DNA from: Paludifilum halophilum
GTDB taxonomy: Bacteria > Bacillota > Bacilli > Thermoactinomycetales > DSM-45169
Assembly: GCF_002245355.1 (NCBI RefSeq)
Contig: NZ_NOWF01000003.1
Location: forward strand, 124,001-188,000
Reading direction: 5' to 3'
Length of the DNA stretch: 64,000 nt
In this document: positions 34,937 through 43,717 of the stretch, piece by piece
Position numbering within the stretch: the stretch's first letter is position 1
How the letters are laid out: every line of letters begins with the position of its first letter
Translations under genes and position numbers: made by a program
Notes under the pieces: model-generated
What the model was told of the DNA's origin: nothing
Seen by the model: the letters and a program-made list of their open reading frames with translations, nothing else
Databases searched by the model: none

Positions 34937-35836
34937 TCAACCGTCTCCGCGGGAGCGGCTGAAGGAACGGCATTTGAAACAGCCCTCGCACACCGTGATC
35001 CGGTTTTCAAAAATGGAAATCAAGGTTCGGATGACATTTTCCGTGGGATAACCCGTGTGCAGAATCACCCGATCCGGAGCCACAGTCAACAGGGTGCTGA
35101 CGATCAAATCCTCCTGGGATAAGGTTTGATCCATCATTTCCTGAGCGACTCCATCCATCTCTTTCAGTTGCAGCGGGCTGCCATCCGGCTTCAGGATCTG
35201 GAACCGCCTCTTGCCGGTATGCAGGACGTGAACCAGAGAGATTTTAGGCTTTTGCACGGAGACAAAGTATTTTAGGAGCTCGATGAACTCCTGATATTCC
35301 CGATCCAGCAGATATTCATCGATCGCGTGTTCAACCAGTTTCATCAAAACCCGGCGGTACCGTTTCATCCGAAAGTGAAAAAAACCGTCCACCGCCAAAA
35401 AACGGTTTCGCAGGAGATAATCGGCCACTTGCCGTGCCATCTGATCCTTCCGGTGGACATAGGGTTGATCCAGATCTTCCCCTTCAACATCCTGCAAGAG
35501 ATGATAAGCATAACGTTCGATTTCCCGGGATTCGTCCGGTTGGCGATATCGAAAATCCCGGGAGATAATCCATCGAATCATCTCCGGTTCATTGACTGAA
35601 CATATGTATTCCGCCACCACCGACCCCAACCACTGCCGCAACCCCTTTTCGCGCTGTCGGCCCATTTTTCGGTTAAAACAATAAAATACGGTTCGATCCC
35701 CTTGCCCTGACTCCTCCCAGCCGCAATTCAGCCCCAAATACTCCCATTCCCGCCCATACTTCCGCAGGAACTCCCTCATTTTATCGGCCTGCATCGAAGA
35801 GCCAGGGCCCGGGACTGATATTTGATAACCGACCAT
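34937..35836 (-). CDS. ytxC: Sporulation protein YtxC family
   Basis: 299 residues with the pattern of YtxC (VAEYICSVNEPEMIRWII; FLAVDGFFHFRMKRYRRVLMKLVEHAIDEYLLDREYQEFIELLKYFVS). In B. subtilis ytxC also lies between dnaI and thrS. Its molecular role is unknown; it is listed as a putative sporulation protein because it is kept in spore formers. The C-terminus has a CEGCFKC motif that may bind metal. The AAAGGAG site is 12 bases from the ATG. Confidence 0.85.
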   Translation of the reverse strand: MVGYQISVPGPGSSMQADKMREFLRKYGREWEYLGLNCGWEESGQGDRTVFYCFNRKMGRQREKGLRQWLGSVVAEYICSVNEPEMIRWIISRDFRYRQPDESREIERYAYHLLQDVEGEDLDQPYVHRKDQMARQVADYLLRNRFLAVDGFFHFRMKRYRRVLMKLVEHAIDEYLLDREYQEFIELLKYFVSVQKPKISLVHVLHTGKRRFQILKPDGSPLQLKEMDGVAQEMMDQTLSQEDLIVSTLLTVAPDRVILHTGYPTENVIRTLISIFENRITVCEGCFKCRSFSRSRGDG

Positions 35837-35935
35837 TGGCTGTTTCTGCTCCTTTGTCCATCCATTTATCCTTAGTGTATGGAAGCAAAGAGAGCGGTAT
35901 ACCTGAACGCGGCTGAAACCGGGGTCGACTCTATT

Positions 35936-36598
35936 TTAAAAGGGGAAGTAGCCTCTGACGGCTTCCAGCGGATCCTTGGTATAACCGGGGGCGGAAGCAA
36001 AAGATGCATCCTGAAACACCAACCAGATCAGCACGATACTCCCTGCGTACATCGCTACTTTTCCGGTCATTTTATCCACTTTGTCACCACTGCGGATGTA
36101 AAGTCCCAGTTTTTTCACCCCGAGCCGCTTTTTCCAGGGCCACAAAAGGGGGATACCGCCGGCGGTCATCGCATCCGCCAACAGATGGGACACATACCCC
36201 GCCGCCATCGCCCAGACATAGTCGGGGTTCGCCATGAGCGTAATCCCGCTGACAATCAATAAGGAAAGAAGTGAGTGCGTAAAACTTCGGTGGGGAATAA
36301 AGGCCACCGCCATCGCATAAATCCCCGACAGGAGAACCCACAGATCCAGACCCTTCAATACCGTCAAAAGAATCGCAATCGCTCCGAGAATAGACAATGC
36401 AGCCGACCGGTACTTAATCGAGCGGAATAACAGATTATTCAACATACTTCCGTCTTCATCAATATCCGGCAACAACGAGCCGAAAGAGGCGATGGCCACT
36501 GTCGCCACTGTCGCTCCTACACTTTCTCCGGCTCCAGTCGCTCCTACGACAATCGCACCTGCCGCTACTCCCAAAGAAAAATGGGTGTTTCCCGTCAT
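35936..36598 (-). CDS. Membrane-bound metal-dependent hydrolase (YdjM/DUF457-like)
   Basis: 220 residues with about five membrane helices and the histidine/aspartate pattern of the YdjM family: MTGNTHFSLGVAAG at the start, SLLPDIDED near 48, PHRSFTHSLLSL near 103 and the SHLLADAMTAGGI motif near 142. Members are thought to be membrane zinc or manganese phospholipase-like hydrolases; the substrate is unknown. GAGGGA lies about seven bases before ATG 36598. Confidence 0.83.
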   Translation of the reverse strand: MTGNTHFSLGVAAGAIVVGATGAGESVGATVATVAIASFGSLLPDIDEDGSMLNNLLFRSIKYRSAALSILGAIAILLTVLKGLDLWVLLSGIYAMAVAFIPHRSFTHSLLSLLIVSGITLMANPDYVWAMAAGYVSHLLADAMTAGGIPLLWPWKKRLGVKKLGLYIRSGDKVDKMTGKVAMYAGSIVLIWLVFQDASFASAPGYTKDPLEAVRGYFPF

Positions 36599-36801
36599 CA
36601 AACTTCCCTCTCTTTCCCACAAACACCAACATATGTTTGGTTTTGATTGCATCAAAAAGCACCGGACTCCAATGACCGGCGCCTGAACGGCTTACCCTAA
36701 AAAAACATGTTAAAAACCAAGCATATGATGATGCAGACGGATGATTTTCTTCTATTATCCTACCACAAATTTCTTCACAGGTCCGCACCTTCACACCGGA
36801 T

Positions 36802-36843
36802 AAAAAGACAGCCGGGAACCCCGCTCCATGGGATTCCCGGCTG
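36802..36843 (-). terminator. Terminator of the tRNA operon
   Basis: Minus strand: CAGCCGGGAA (36843-36834 complement) pairs with TTCCCGGCTG, then TCTTTTT. It lies 16 bases after tRNA-Leu. Confidence 0.82.
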
Positions 36844-36858
36844 TTATCGAATCATCTC

Positions 36859-36948
36859 TGGTACCGAGGGTCGGACTCGAACCGACACGGTGGGACACCC
36901 ACCCCGGGATTTTAAGTCCCGTGCGTCTACCAATTCCGCCACCCCGGC
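36859..36948 (-). tRNA. tRNA-Leu (TAA)
   Basis: 90 bases including an encoded CCA. Class II tRNA with a long variable arm (GGGTGGGTGTCCCACC region), D-loop GAATTGGTAGAC, anticodon loop CTTAAAA (TAA) and T-loop GGTTCGAGTCC. The acceptor pairs GCCGGGG with CCTCGGT. Confidence 0.95.
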
Positions 36949-36958
36949 AAATGAAAAA

Positions 36959-37033
36959 TGGAGCGGAAGACGGGATTCGAACCCGCGACCCTCGCCTTGG
37001 CAAGGCGATGCTCTACCCCTGAGCCACTTCCGC
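36959..37033 (-). tRNA. tRNA-Gly (GCC)
   Basis: 75 bases including CCA. Acceptor GCGGAAG/CTTCCGC with T discriminator as in Bacillus tRNA-Gly, anticodon loop TTGCCAA (GCC), T-loop GGTTCGAATCC. Confidence 0.96.
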
Positions 37034-37040
37034 CCGTTCG

Positions 37041-37116
<76 letters not shown>

Positions 37117-37141
37117 ACTTCATTATGCGGTGACAAAGAAT

Positions 37142-37170
37142 ATTATACCACCTCAAAAGGATGAAGGCAA
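37142..37170 (-). promoter_or_regulatory. Promoter of the tRNA operon
   Basis: Minus strand: TTGCCT (37170-37165), 17-base spacer, TATAAT with TGG before it (37147-37142), about 25 bases before tRNA-Phe. Confidence 0.75.
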
Positions 37171-37197
37171 CATCCAATTTGAGAGAGTAACGGCGGA

Positions 37198-38130
37198 TTA
37201 CGGTTGTTCCCGCCGGTTGGGCCCCTCCAACAAGTACGCATCCACATGGGGACGAATTCGTTCCATGATTCGCTTCGCCTTCGTCTTCTCCGTCCCCCCT
37301 TTTTCCGAACGGGCCAGATGAGCTTCCAGCTCATTCAGATCCAGGTTGGAGGTCATCACCGTTGGCAACCGTTCCGCCATTCTGTACTGCAGAACCGCTC
37401 CCAACACTTCATCCCGCGTCCAGGGAGTCAAGTTTTCAGCGCCGATATCATCCAAGATCAAGACGGTCGCCTTTTTCAGGGTATCCAGTTTTTCATTGAC
37501 CATTCCGTCGCGGATCGACTCTTTGATCTCGCGCATAAATTCCGGTACGTAAACCATGAAAGAGTCCACATCATAATTTACCAGATTTTGCGCGATCGCC
37601 GCCGCAATACGACTCTTTCCGACGCCAAAACCACCGTAAAGGTACAGACCCCGCCGGGGACGGCCATCAGCGAATTTCTCGCAAAAATCCAAGGCCCCTT
37701 CGATCGCCTGAAGACGTCCCGGATTGGGAGTAATCGATTCAAAAGTGGCGTCCAATATATCCTGCGGAATATAGTGGCTTTTCACCAACTCATGACGCTG
37801 AATTTCCTCCCGGCGGGCCAACCATTTACGGCAGGGTCCCATTCTTACATCCAAAGTGCCGCCATATACATGCAATTCGGGCTGATGACCCGAAACCAAG
37901 TTGGGACAGCGGTCCAGTCCGGGACACTGGGAACAGTTTTCCCATTCACGGATATATTCGCGGAGCTGAACCGCGGACCGTCTGTAAAAACTTTCCGGAA
38001 GATCGGGGTTCGCTTCCCGGAAAGCCCGTAAACGGGGATGGGACTTCAGCCGTCGAATCTGCTCAGCGGGATCGACCCGTTGAAAAGCTTTTCTTTTAAG
38101 CGGACTCACAACTTTATCGATTCGATCCAT
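37198..38130 (-). CDS. dnaI: Primosomal protein DnaI (helicase loader)
   Basis: 310 residues. The N-terminal zinc-binding, helicase-contact domain (about 50-105) has CSQCPGLDRCPN and later GPCRKW cysteines. The AAA+ domain has Walker A YLYGGFGVGKSR (near 163), Walker B LILDDIGAEN (near 223) and sensor 1 VMTSNLDL (near 266). It loads the replicative helicase DnaC onto DNA at initiation and restart. It follows dnaB by three bases. Confidence 0.96.
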   Translation of the reverse strand: MDRIDKVVSPLKRKAFQRVDPAEQIRRLKSHPRLRAFREANPDLPESFYRRSAVQLREYIREWENCSQCPGLDRCPNLVSGHQPELHVYGGTLDVRMGPCRKWLARREEIQRHELVKSHYIPQDILDATFESITPNPGRLQAIEGALDFCEKFADGRPRRGLYLYGGFGVGKSRIAAAIAQNLVNYDVDSFMVYVPEFMREIKESIRDGMVNEKLDTLKKATVLILDDIGAENLTPWTRDEVLGAVLQYRMAERLPTVMTSNLDLNELEAHLARSEKGGTEKTKAKRIMERIRPHVDAYLLEGPNRREQP

Positions 38131-38133
38131 CAG

Positions 38134-39648
38134 TTAGTTTCCTTTCTCCCGAAGCCTGCTGTTCAAACGCTGGTGCATCCTCTCAATTTTAGCCTGGATT
38201 TGGGCCTCGGTTTCCGGATCGGCTTCCCACTCATCCGAAGCGGCTTTCGCCGATCGTTGATCCATGGACTTCACTACGGCACGAGGCAACTGATCTTCCC
38301 GATTCTGCCGATTCCAGGGAGACCATTTTCGACCACCGGAAGACTTGGATTCGCTTTTTTTTCGCTTTTTCCATTCCCAGTTGAGCTCGTTTCGGGCCAT
38401 TTCCCGGGCTTCTTCCACCGTCTTTATGCTTTTTCTCGCCCAATGGCCGGCGATCTTTTCCACAAGAGATCGAGGGAGTTTATAATCGTGGGTATAAAGA
38501 ACATACTCCAAAAGGACATTAATCACTCCCGGAGTCAGTCCATAATCCTTTTGCAGCCGTTCCACTAGTTCTACATCCGCCTGCGGAATCTGCTTTCCTT
38601 TTTGAAAATAAGTTAACAGCTCCAGAGGAGACATCGCGGCCAAAGCGCGAAAATGCCGTTCCTCCTCACTCATCTCCTCCGGTCTTTCTCCGGCGGGCTT
38701 CTCCCCTTTGGACCCTTTAGAGGCGGAAGATCGTCGAACCTCTGCTCCCCGGGGGGAGTCCAGCTGCTTTCGGTCCACCACGACCGGTGTACTGCTGCCG
38801 AAGCGCATCCGGTATTGGCTTTTGACAAAGGAACGCAACCGATCCACAGCGATCTTCCCATTTTGAGTCACATAGGGATTTTGCAGCGCCCGGATCAGAT
38901 CCCAATCGTCCAGCTGATACAGAAAACGGATCTCTCTCACCTGCTTCTCCACCTCTTCGGTCCAGGCCCGATCATCCAGAAGATTTTCCAGGCGGGCCCG
39001 CACCATCGCCAAATCGTCCTCCTCCTGTTCGAAGCTCGGTGACTGACCGTTTTCACCGCCATCCATCCCGTTCAATTGGTGCCAGGACAGCTCTTGATCC
39101 ACTTCTTTGGCGGATGCCACATCCGCCGGGGAAATCGAGCCGAAAACCTGCTGAAACGTTTTGGTCACCCGGGTTTTCCGACCGGCGTCCTCCTCGGAGG
39201 TAAAGGTATCAGTCATCTCCCGGTACAGCGCCCGAAAATGGTCTTTCCCCAGGCGGTTCAACAGGGAGATACTGAGTACATCGCTTTGAAAAAAGCGCGC
39301 CGGCATCAAAGGGGGGACCACCTCGTATTCATAGATGCGACGCTCTTTTTCCGTATACCGGTAGGTATTGACCAATCCCACACCCTCCAGCCGGTAACGC
39401 GCCTGAAGCAATTCATCCAAGGAAAGTTGAAGGAGTTTCATCAGATCCAGATGGGTTTGAAGCTGAGAGATACCGGCTTGATGAAGCGGCAATTGATAAT
39501 ATAGGGTCATATAGAGTCCGACGGCTGTTGTTCCGACCATCGGCTGATACAAATGCAACAGCCCCATCACATCCGCCGCGTGGATCGGACGGCAACTTCT
39601 CGTTCGCCAACCGTCGCGGGGGGTGCATTCCTTCCATGAGATGGACAT
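38134..39648 (-). CDS. dnaB: Replication initiation and membrane attachment protein DnaB (Bacillus type)
   Basis: 504 residues; this is the Bacillus co-loader, not the E. coli DnaB helicase. N-terminal winged-helix domain (residues 1-130: IHAADVMGLLHLYQPMVGTTAVGLYMTLYYQL) and a C-terminal DnaD/DnaB_2 segment (about 320-420: PLELLTYFQKGKQIPQADVELVERLQKDYGL) that binds single-stranded DNA. It acts with DnaD and DnaI. It is first in dnaB-dnaI, just after nrdR. Confidence 0.93.
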   Translation of the reverse strand: MSISWKECTPRDGWRTRSCRPIHAADVMGLLHLYQPMVGTTAVGLYMTLYYQLPLHQAGISQLQTHLDLMKLLQLSLDELLQARYRLEGVGLVNTYRYTEKERRIYEYEVVPPLMPARFFQSDVLSISLLNRLGKDHFRALYREMTDTFTSEEDAGRKTRVTKTFQQVFGSISPADVASAKEVDQELSWHQLNGMDGGENGQSPSFEQEEDDLAMVRARLENLLDDRAWTEEVEKQVREIRFLYQLDDWDLIRALQNPYVTQNGKIAVDRLRSFVKSQYRMRFGSSTPVVVDRKQLDSPRGAEVRRSSASKGSKGEKPAGERPEEMSEEERHFRALAAMSPLELLTYFQKGKQIPQADVELVERLQKDYGLTPGVINVLLEYVLYTHDYKLPRSLVEKIAGHWARKSIKTVEEAREMARNELNWEWKKRKKSESKSSGGRKWSPWNRQNREDQLPRAVVKSMDQRSAKAASDEWEADPETEAQIQAKIERMHQRLNSRLREKGN

Positions 39649-39742
39649 GAACTTGGCCTCCCGGTCCGATTCTCCAAAAGTGGTTTCCTCATTGTATCAA
39701 GTGATAGGCTCCGGGACAAACCGGAATGACCCCGGGTTTCTT

Positions 39743-40243
39743 CTAGGAATCGGCATCTGTCTCCCCCGTTCCTCTCTCCAGCGACCTGCGTGACCGATTT
39801 AACAGATCTTCCAACTCCTTGACAAACACATTGATATCTTTAAATTGCCGATAAACTGATGCAAACCGGACATAAGCCACCTCATCCACTTCCACCAGAC
39901 GTTCCATGATCATCTCTCCGATCTCTCGAGTGGGGACTTCGGAGTCATTATGCTCCCGAAGATTCCGTTCCACCTCATCGACCAGCTTCTCCAATTCCTC
40001 TACCGGCACCGGCCTTTTTTCACAGGCCCGGATCAACCCGCGAAGAAGCTTGTCCCGGCTGAATTCCTCCCGGCTCCCTTCTTTTTTGATCACAATTAAC
40101 GGTTTTTCCTCCACCATCTCAAAAGTGGTAAAGCGCCGTTCGCAAGCTTCACACTGCCGCCTGCGCCGGATCGACTTTCCTTCGTGGGCGGGTCGCGAGT
40201 CCAACACCCGACTTCCCAACGAATAGCAAAAAGGGCATCGCAT
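39743..40243 (-). CDS. nrdR: Transcriptional repressor NrdR
   Basis: 166 residues. Zinc ribbon MRCPFC...[12 protein letters not shown] (residues 1-40) and ATP-cone (49-139: [16 protein letters not shown]). NrdR binds NrdR boxes at ribonucleotide reductase genes and represses them when dATP/ATP occupies the cone. The second ATG (40243) was chosen, since GGAGG lies seven bases upstream; the first is too close. Same neighbour order as B. subtilis ytcG-dnaB-dnaI. Confidence 0.96.
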   Translation of the reverse strand: MRCPFCYSLGSRVLDSRPAHEGKSIRRRRQCEACERRFTTFEMVEEKPLIVIKKEGSREEFSRDKLLRGLIRACEKRPVPVEELEKLVDEVERNLREHNDSEVPTREIGEMIMERLVEVDEVAYVRFASVYRQFKDINVFVKELEDLLNRSRRSLERGTGETDADS

Positions 40244-40333
40244 GCGCATTCCTCCCGCATCCCGTTCAAAACTGACGTTTTATTTATCCAATATATCATA
40301 AAAAAAACGGTTTACACTTCACCGTTCCTTTAT

Positions 40334-40361
40334 AAAAAGCCGTCCCCGGAAACGGGACGGC
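40334..40361 (-). terminator. Terminator of gapB
   Basis: Minus strand: GCCGTCCC, 7-base loop, GGGACGGC, then five T. About 75 bases after the gapB stop. Confidence 0.82.
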
Positions 40362-40436
40362 CGATTCGGACTTTTTCCATGATGAAAACCGCGTGTGGCA
40401 GAGGAGGGGAATATAGGGTAAAACCGACCACCGGTG

Positions 40437-41483
40437 TCAGGAAACAGTGGCTTCCCGCTCCCGCTGATCGTTACTGGCTAAAAAAGGATGTCCCACTCGC
40501 TTCACCAAATCCACGACTCGGCAAGAGTATCCCCATTCGTTATCGTACCAGGCCAGTACTTTTACCTGACGCTCTCCCATCACCATGGTCGATGGGGCGT
40601 CGATCACAGAGGAATGGGAATTTCCGTTAAAATCGGAGGAAACCAGGGGGTCTTCACAATACTGAAGGATCCCTTGCAGATGGTTCTCTGAAGCCGCTTT
40701 CAACACTGTGTTCACTTCATCCCGCGTTACAGAGGAATGGACATCGACTACCAGATCCACCACGGACACATTGGGAGTGGGAACCCGAAGAGCGAGACCG
40801 TTCAAACGGCCTTCCAGATCGGGGATCACTTTGCCGATTGCCGCAGCGGCTCCCGTTTTGGTCGGGATGATAGACTGAGCGCAGGCCCGCGCTCGCCGCA
40901 AATCCTTATGAGGATTATCCAGATTTTTCTGGTCGTTGGTGTAGGAATGAACCGTTGTCATCAATCCCTGTTGGATACCAAAAGCCTCGTGAAGGACTTT
41001 GACCACCGGTGCCAAGCAATTGGTGGTACAGCTGGCGTTGGAGATGATGTGGTGCCGTTCCGAGTCGTAAGCGCTCTCGTTGACACCCATGACGATCATT
41101 GCATCCTCATTCTTTCCAGGAGCCGTAATCACCACTTTTTTGGCCCCGGCTGTCAAATGAAGTCCTGCATCTTCCCGGCGACGAAATTGACCCGTCGCCT
41201 CCACAACGACATCGATATCCAGCTCCCCCCATGGGAGACGGGCGGGATCCCGGTCCGACACCAACCGGACCGCCCGTCCGTTGACGAGGAGCCGGTTCTC
41301 TTCCCCCGTAATCGAATCCTCCATAACCCCATGTATCGTATCATATTTGGCGAGATGGGCGAGGGTTTCTGCCGGGTAGCTGGCATTGACCGCCACCACT
41401 TCGATCTCCTGATCGCGAATCGCTTGTCGAAACACCATTCGCCCGATCCGACCAAACCCGTTAATTGCCATACGAAGTGGCAT
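40437..41483 (-). CDS. gapB: Gluconeogenic glyceraldehyde-3-phosphate dehydrogenase GapB
   Basis: 348 residues. NAINGFGRIGR-type Rossmann start, catalytic cysteine in SNASCTTNCLAP (near 155), and WYDNEWGYSCRV at the end. The residue context after the second strand (VAVNASYPAETLAHLAKYD) fits GapB-type enzymes of Bacilli, which use NADP+ and run toward gluconeogenesis, rather than GapA (ND at that place). Position next to coaE and nrdR also matches gapB. B. subtilis has speD downstream; here it is absent. Confidence 0.93.
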   Translation of the reverse strand: MPLRMAINGFGRIGRMVFRQAIRDQEIEVVAVNASYPAETLAHLAKYDTIHGVMEDSITGEENRLLVNGRAVRLVSDRDPARLPWGELDIDVVVEATGQFRRREDAGLHLTAGAKKVVITAPGKNEDAMIVMGVNESAYDSERHHIISNASCTTNCLAPVVKVLHEAFGIQQGLMTTVHSYTNDQKNLDNPHKDLRRARACAQSIIPTKTGAAAAIGKVIPDLEGRLNGLALRVPTPNVSVVDLVVDVHSSVTRDEVNTVLKAASENHLQGILQYCEDPLVSSDFNGNSHSSVIDAPSTMVMGERQVKVLAWYDNEWGYSCRVVDLVKRVGHPFLASNDQREREATVS

Positions 41484-41528
41484 AACATTCCCCTTCCTTC
41501 TATATAGTGCATACCAGTTCCCCTCTAT

Positions 41529-41556
41529 ATTATAAACAGTATGTCACATTTTGCAA
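41529..41556 (-). promoter_or_regulatory. gapB promoter with a CcpN-like site
   Basis: Minus strand: TTGCAA (41556-41551), 16-base spacer, TATAAT (41534-41529). Between them TGTGACATACT (41548-41538) fits the published CcpN box TRTGHYATAYW exactly. CcpN represses gapB and pckA on glucose in B. subtilis. The ccpN gene itself is not in this window. Confidence 0.6.
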
Positions 41557-41634
41557 TGTATTGTGATCAAAAACCGGCTTTTATCCGGAAATGTGCATCA
41601 AAAGAAGGGGGGGATAAACAGATTCGGTATGATT

Positions 41635-42270
41635 TTATTGGGGAAGAGTATAAGATTCTTTCTCCTCGGTCAAATGGGAGTAAAGGGAGCGGTACTTCTC
41701 ATGGAAATAGAAAACACGCTGGACATAATGGCGAGTCTCTCCGTAAGGGATTTGGGATAAGTGGCGTTTGGATCCGTCCCAACGGCCCGAATTCAACCAC
41801 TTGTTGACATTGCCGGGACCGGCATTGTACGCGGCGATGGCCGCCACCCGGTTTCCTTTGAACTCTCGGATCAAGCCCGATATGTACCAGCTTCCCATGT
41901 GAATATTAATCGCGGGATCGTGGACGGAATCCCGAAACGCCGGAGAAAACCTTCCCTTCTCCACCGCTGTATTGACAGTACTGGGGGTCAGCTGCATCAG
42001 TCCCTGCGCCCCCGCGTGAGACTCCACCTCCGGATTGAATTTGCTTTCCACCCGGATGATCGCCATGACCAAAAAAGGGTCGACCCCGGTGGCGTCCGCG
42101 CTATAAAAAATCTGCTCCTCGTACTTCAAAGGATACATCCACCGATTGAAAAGAGGAGTGGCAATCAAGAAGAAAACCAGGAGCAAAATAAAAGCCAGTA
42201 TCATATTACGCTTCGATGGCAATGCGGCTAGAGCAGGTCGGATCCATTTTCGGAAAGCCATTTTCCCCAT
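41635..42270 (-). CDS. Membrane-anchored lytic transglycosylase (SLT family)
   Basis: 211 residues: basic N-terminus, one membrane anchor (residues 22-42), then the lysozyme-like SLT domain with catalytic glutamate in IRVESKFNPEV (near 75), GAQGLMQLTP and AIAAYNAGPGNVNKWL. It cleaves peptidoglycan glycan strands outside the membrane. It overlaps the end of coaE by 43 bases when started at 42270; a start three codons later (42261) is also possible. This coaE neighbour is common in Bacilli. Confidence 0.9.
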   Translation of the reverse strand: MGKMAFRKWIRPALAALPSKRNMILAFILLLVFFLIATPLFNRWMYPLKYEEQIFYSADATGVDPFLVMAIIRVESKFNPEVESHAGAQGLMQLTPSTVNTAVEKGRFSPAFRDSVHDPAINIHMGSWYISGLIREFKGNRVAAIAAYNAGPGNVNKWLNSGRWDGSKRHLSQIPYGETRHYVQRVFYFHEKYRSLYSHLTEEKESYTLPQ

Positions 42271-42842
42271 AATTCATCAACCTGTCTTTCTGTGTCCGCC
42301 AGCGTGCCCGAATTATCGATGATCACGTCGGCGAACCGTTTTTTCTCTTCGATAGGCATCTGTGATCGAATCATGCGCCAAGCGGATTCTTCATCGATGT
42401 TTTCTCGTGCCATCAAACGCTTGATCTGAATCGATTCGGAAACATAGACCACGATAACCCTTTCCACAAGGGAGGTCAAATTCTCTTCAAGCAAAAGGGG
42501 CGTGTCCATCACGACAATCCTTCCCGGTTCTTGTTCCCGGATTCGACGGGCGGCCTCCTGCATACTGGCGACGATGAGAGGATGGAGGATCCGATTCAGA
42601 TCCTTTCGGGCGGACTCGTCCCGGAAGACGACAGCTCCCAGGGCTTTGCGGTTCAGTGTTCCATCGGGATGAAACACTTCCGAACCGAAACGGGCCCGGA
42701 CGCGGTTACTGCCCGCGGTTCCGGGCTCGACCACATCCCTTGCCGCTTGATCGGCATCGATAATCGCCGCCCCCCGTTGTTGAAGCATGCGGGAGACCGT
42801 GCTTTTTCCCGTAGCAACTCCTCCGGTCAGACCGACTGACAA
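42228..42842 (-). CDS. coaE: Dephospho-CoA kinase
   Basis: 204 residues from a TTG start at 42842 with GGAGG seven bases upstream; the longer frame would overlap mutM. It performs the last step of coenzyme A synthesis. Walker A GLTGGVATGKST (near 5), DADQAARDVV (near 30), the CoA-domain helix (NRKALGAVVF), VMDTPLLLEE near 100 and the lid VYVSESIQIKRLMARE are all present. Confidence 0.95.
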   Translation of the reverse strand: MSVGLTGGVATGKSTVSRMLQQRGAAIIDADQAARDVVEPGTAGSNRVRARFGSEVFHPDGTLNRKALGAVVFRDESARKDLNRILHPLIVASMQEAARRIREQEPGRIVVMDTPLLLEENLTSLVERVIVVYVSESIQIKRLMARENIDEESAWRMIRSQMPIEEKKRFADVIIDNSGTLADTERQVDELWGKWLSENGSDLL

Positions 42843-42874
42843 GGTGCTCCCTCCCTTCGAGTTGTTTGAGCCGG

Positions 42875-43699
42875 CTAGTGCTGGCAACGCGGACAAAGGT
42901 GGGTTCCCCGCCCGGCGACCACCGTGTGTCGGATCGATTCTCCGCAGTTCAAGCAGGGTTCCCCTTTGCGTCCGTACACCCGGATCTGCAACTGAAAGCG
43001 ACCCATATCCCCATTGCCGTTGACATAAGTCCGTACAGAGGAACCGCCGGCCTCGACAGCCTTTTCAAGCGTAGAACGAATACTGTGATAGAGTCGTTCC
43101 ACTTCCTCCTCCGACAAGCTGGGAGCGGTCCGCTCCGGGTGAAGTCCGGCGGCGTGAAGAGCCTCATCGACATAAATATTGCCCAAGCCGCTTATAAATT
43201 CCTGGTTGAGCAACAAAGATTTCAGCCGGGTTTTTCGCCCGGACAACTTTCGACGGAAAACATCCAACGTAAATGCCTCGGACAAGGGCTCCGGCCCCAG
43301 TTTATTCAGAGGGGGACGGTGTTCTTCTTCCCCTTTCGGTACCAGGTGCATCGTTCCAAACTGACGGACATCCTTGTACCTCAACTCCGTTCCATCCGTG
43401 AAGTGAAACCGGACATGCGTGTGTTTGACAACGGGTTCCTCGGAAGAAACGACACTGTAACGCCCCTCCATGCGCATGTGGGACACCAGCGTCCAGGGAT
43501 CGAATGCGATCCGTAAAAATTTCCCCCGACGTCGAATCCCTGTCACCGTCTTTCCCTTCAACATTTCCCGGAACAGCTCCGGATCCGGGGGTTCCTTGAC
43601 AATCCGCGGCAAATGAACGGTTACATCCTCCACGGTTTTTCCGAGAATCAACTGTTCCAACGTTCGCTTCACTGTTTCTACTTCTGGCAACTCGGGCAA
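42875..43699 (-). CDS. mutM: Formamidopyrimidine-DNA glycosylase (Fpg)
   Basis: 274 residues. Catalytic N-terminal PELPEVE, the H2TH motif (LNQEFISGLGNIYVDEALHAAGLHP) and the C-terminal zinc finger (CLNCGESI ... CPRC). It excises 8-oxoguanine. It follows polA by 18 bases, in the order polA-mutM-coaE known from B. subtilis. Confidence 0.97.
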   Translation of the reverse strand: MPELPEVETVKRTLEQLILGKTVEDVTVHLPRIVKEPPDPELFREMLKGKTVTGIRRRGKFLRIAFDPWTLVSHMRMEGRYSVVSSEEPVVKHTHVRFHFTDGTELRYKDVRQFGTMHLVPKGEEEHRPPLNKLGPEPLSEAFTLDVFRRKLSGRKTRLKSLLLNQEFISGLGNIYVDEALHAAGLHPERTAPSLSEEEVERLYHSIRSTLEKAVEAGGSSVRTYVNGNGDMGRFQLQIRVYGRKGEPCLNCGESIRHTVVAGRGTHLCPRCQH

Positions 43700-43717
43700 T
43701 CGATTCCTCTCCCCCGT

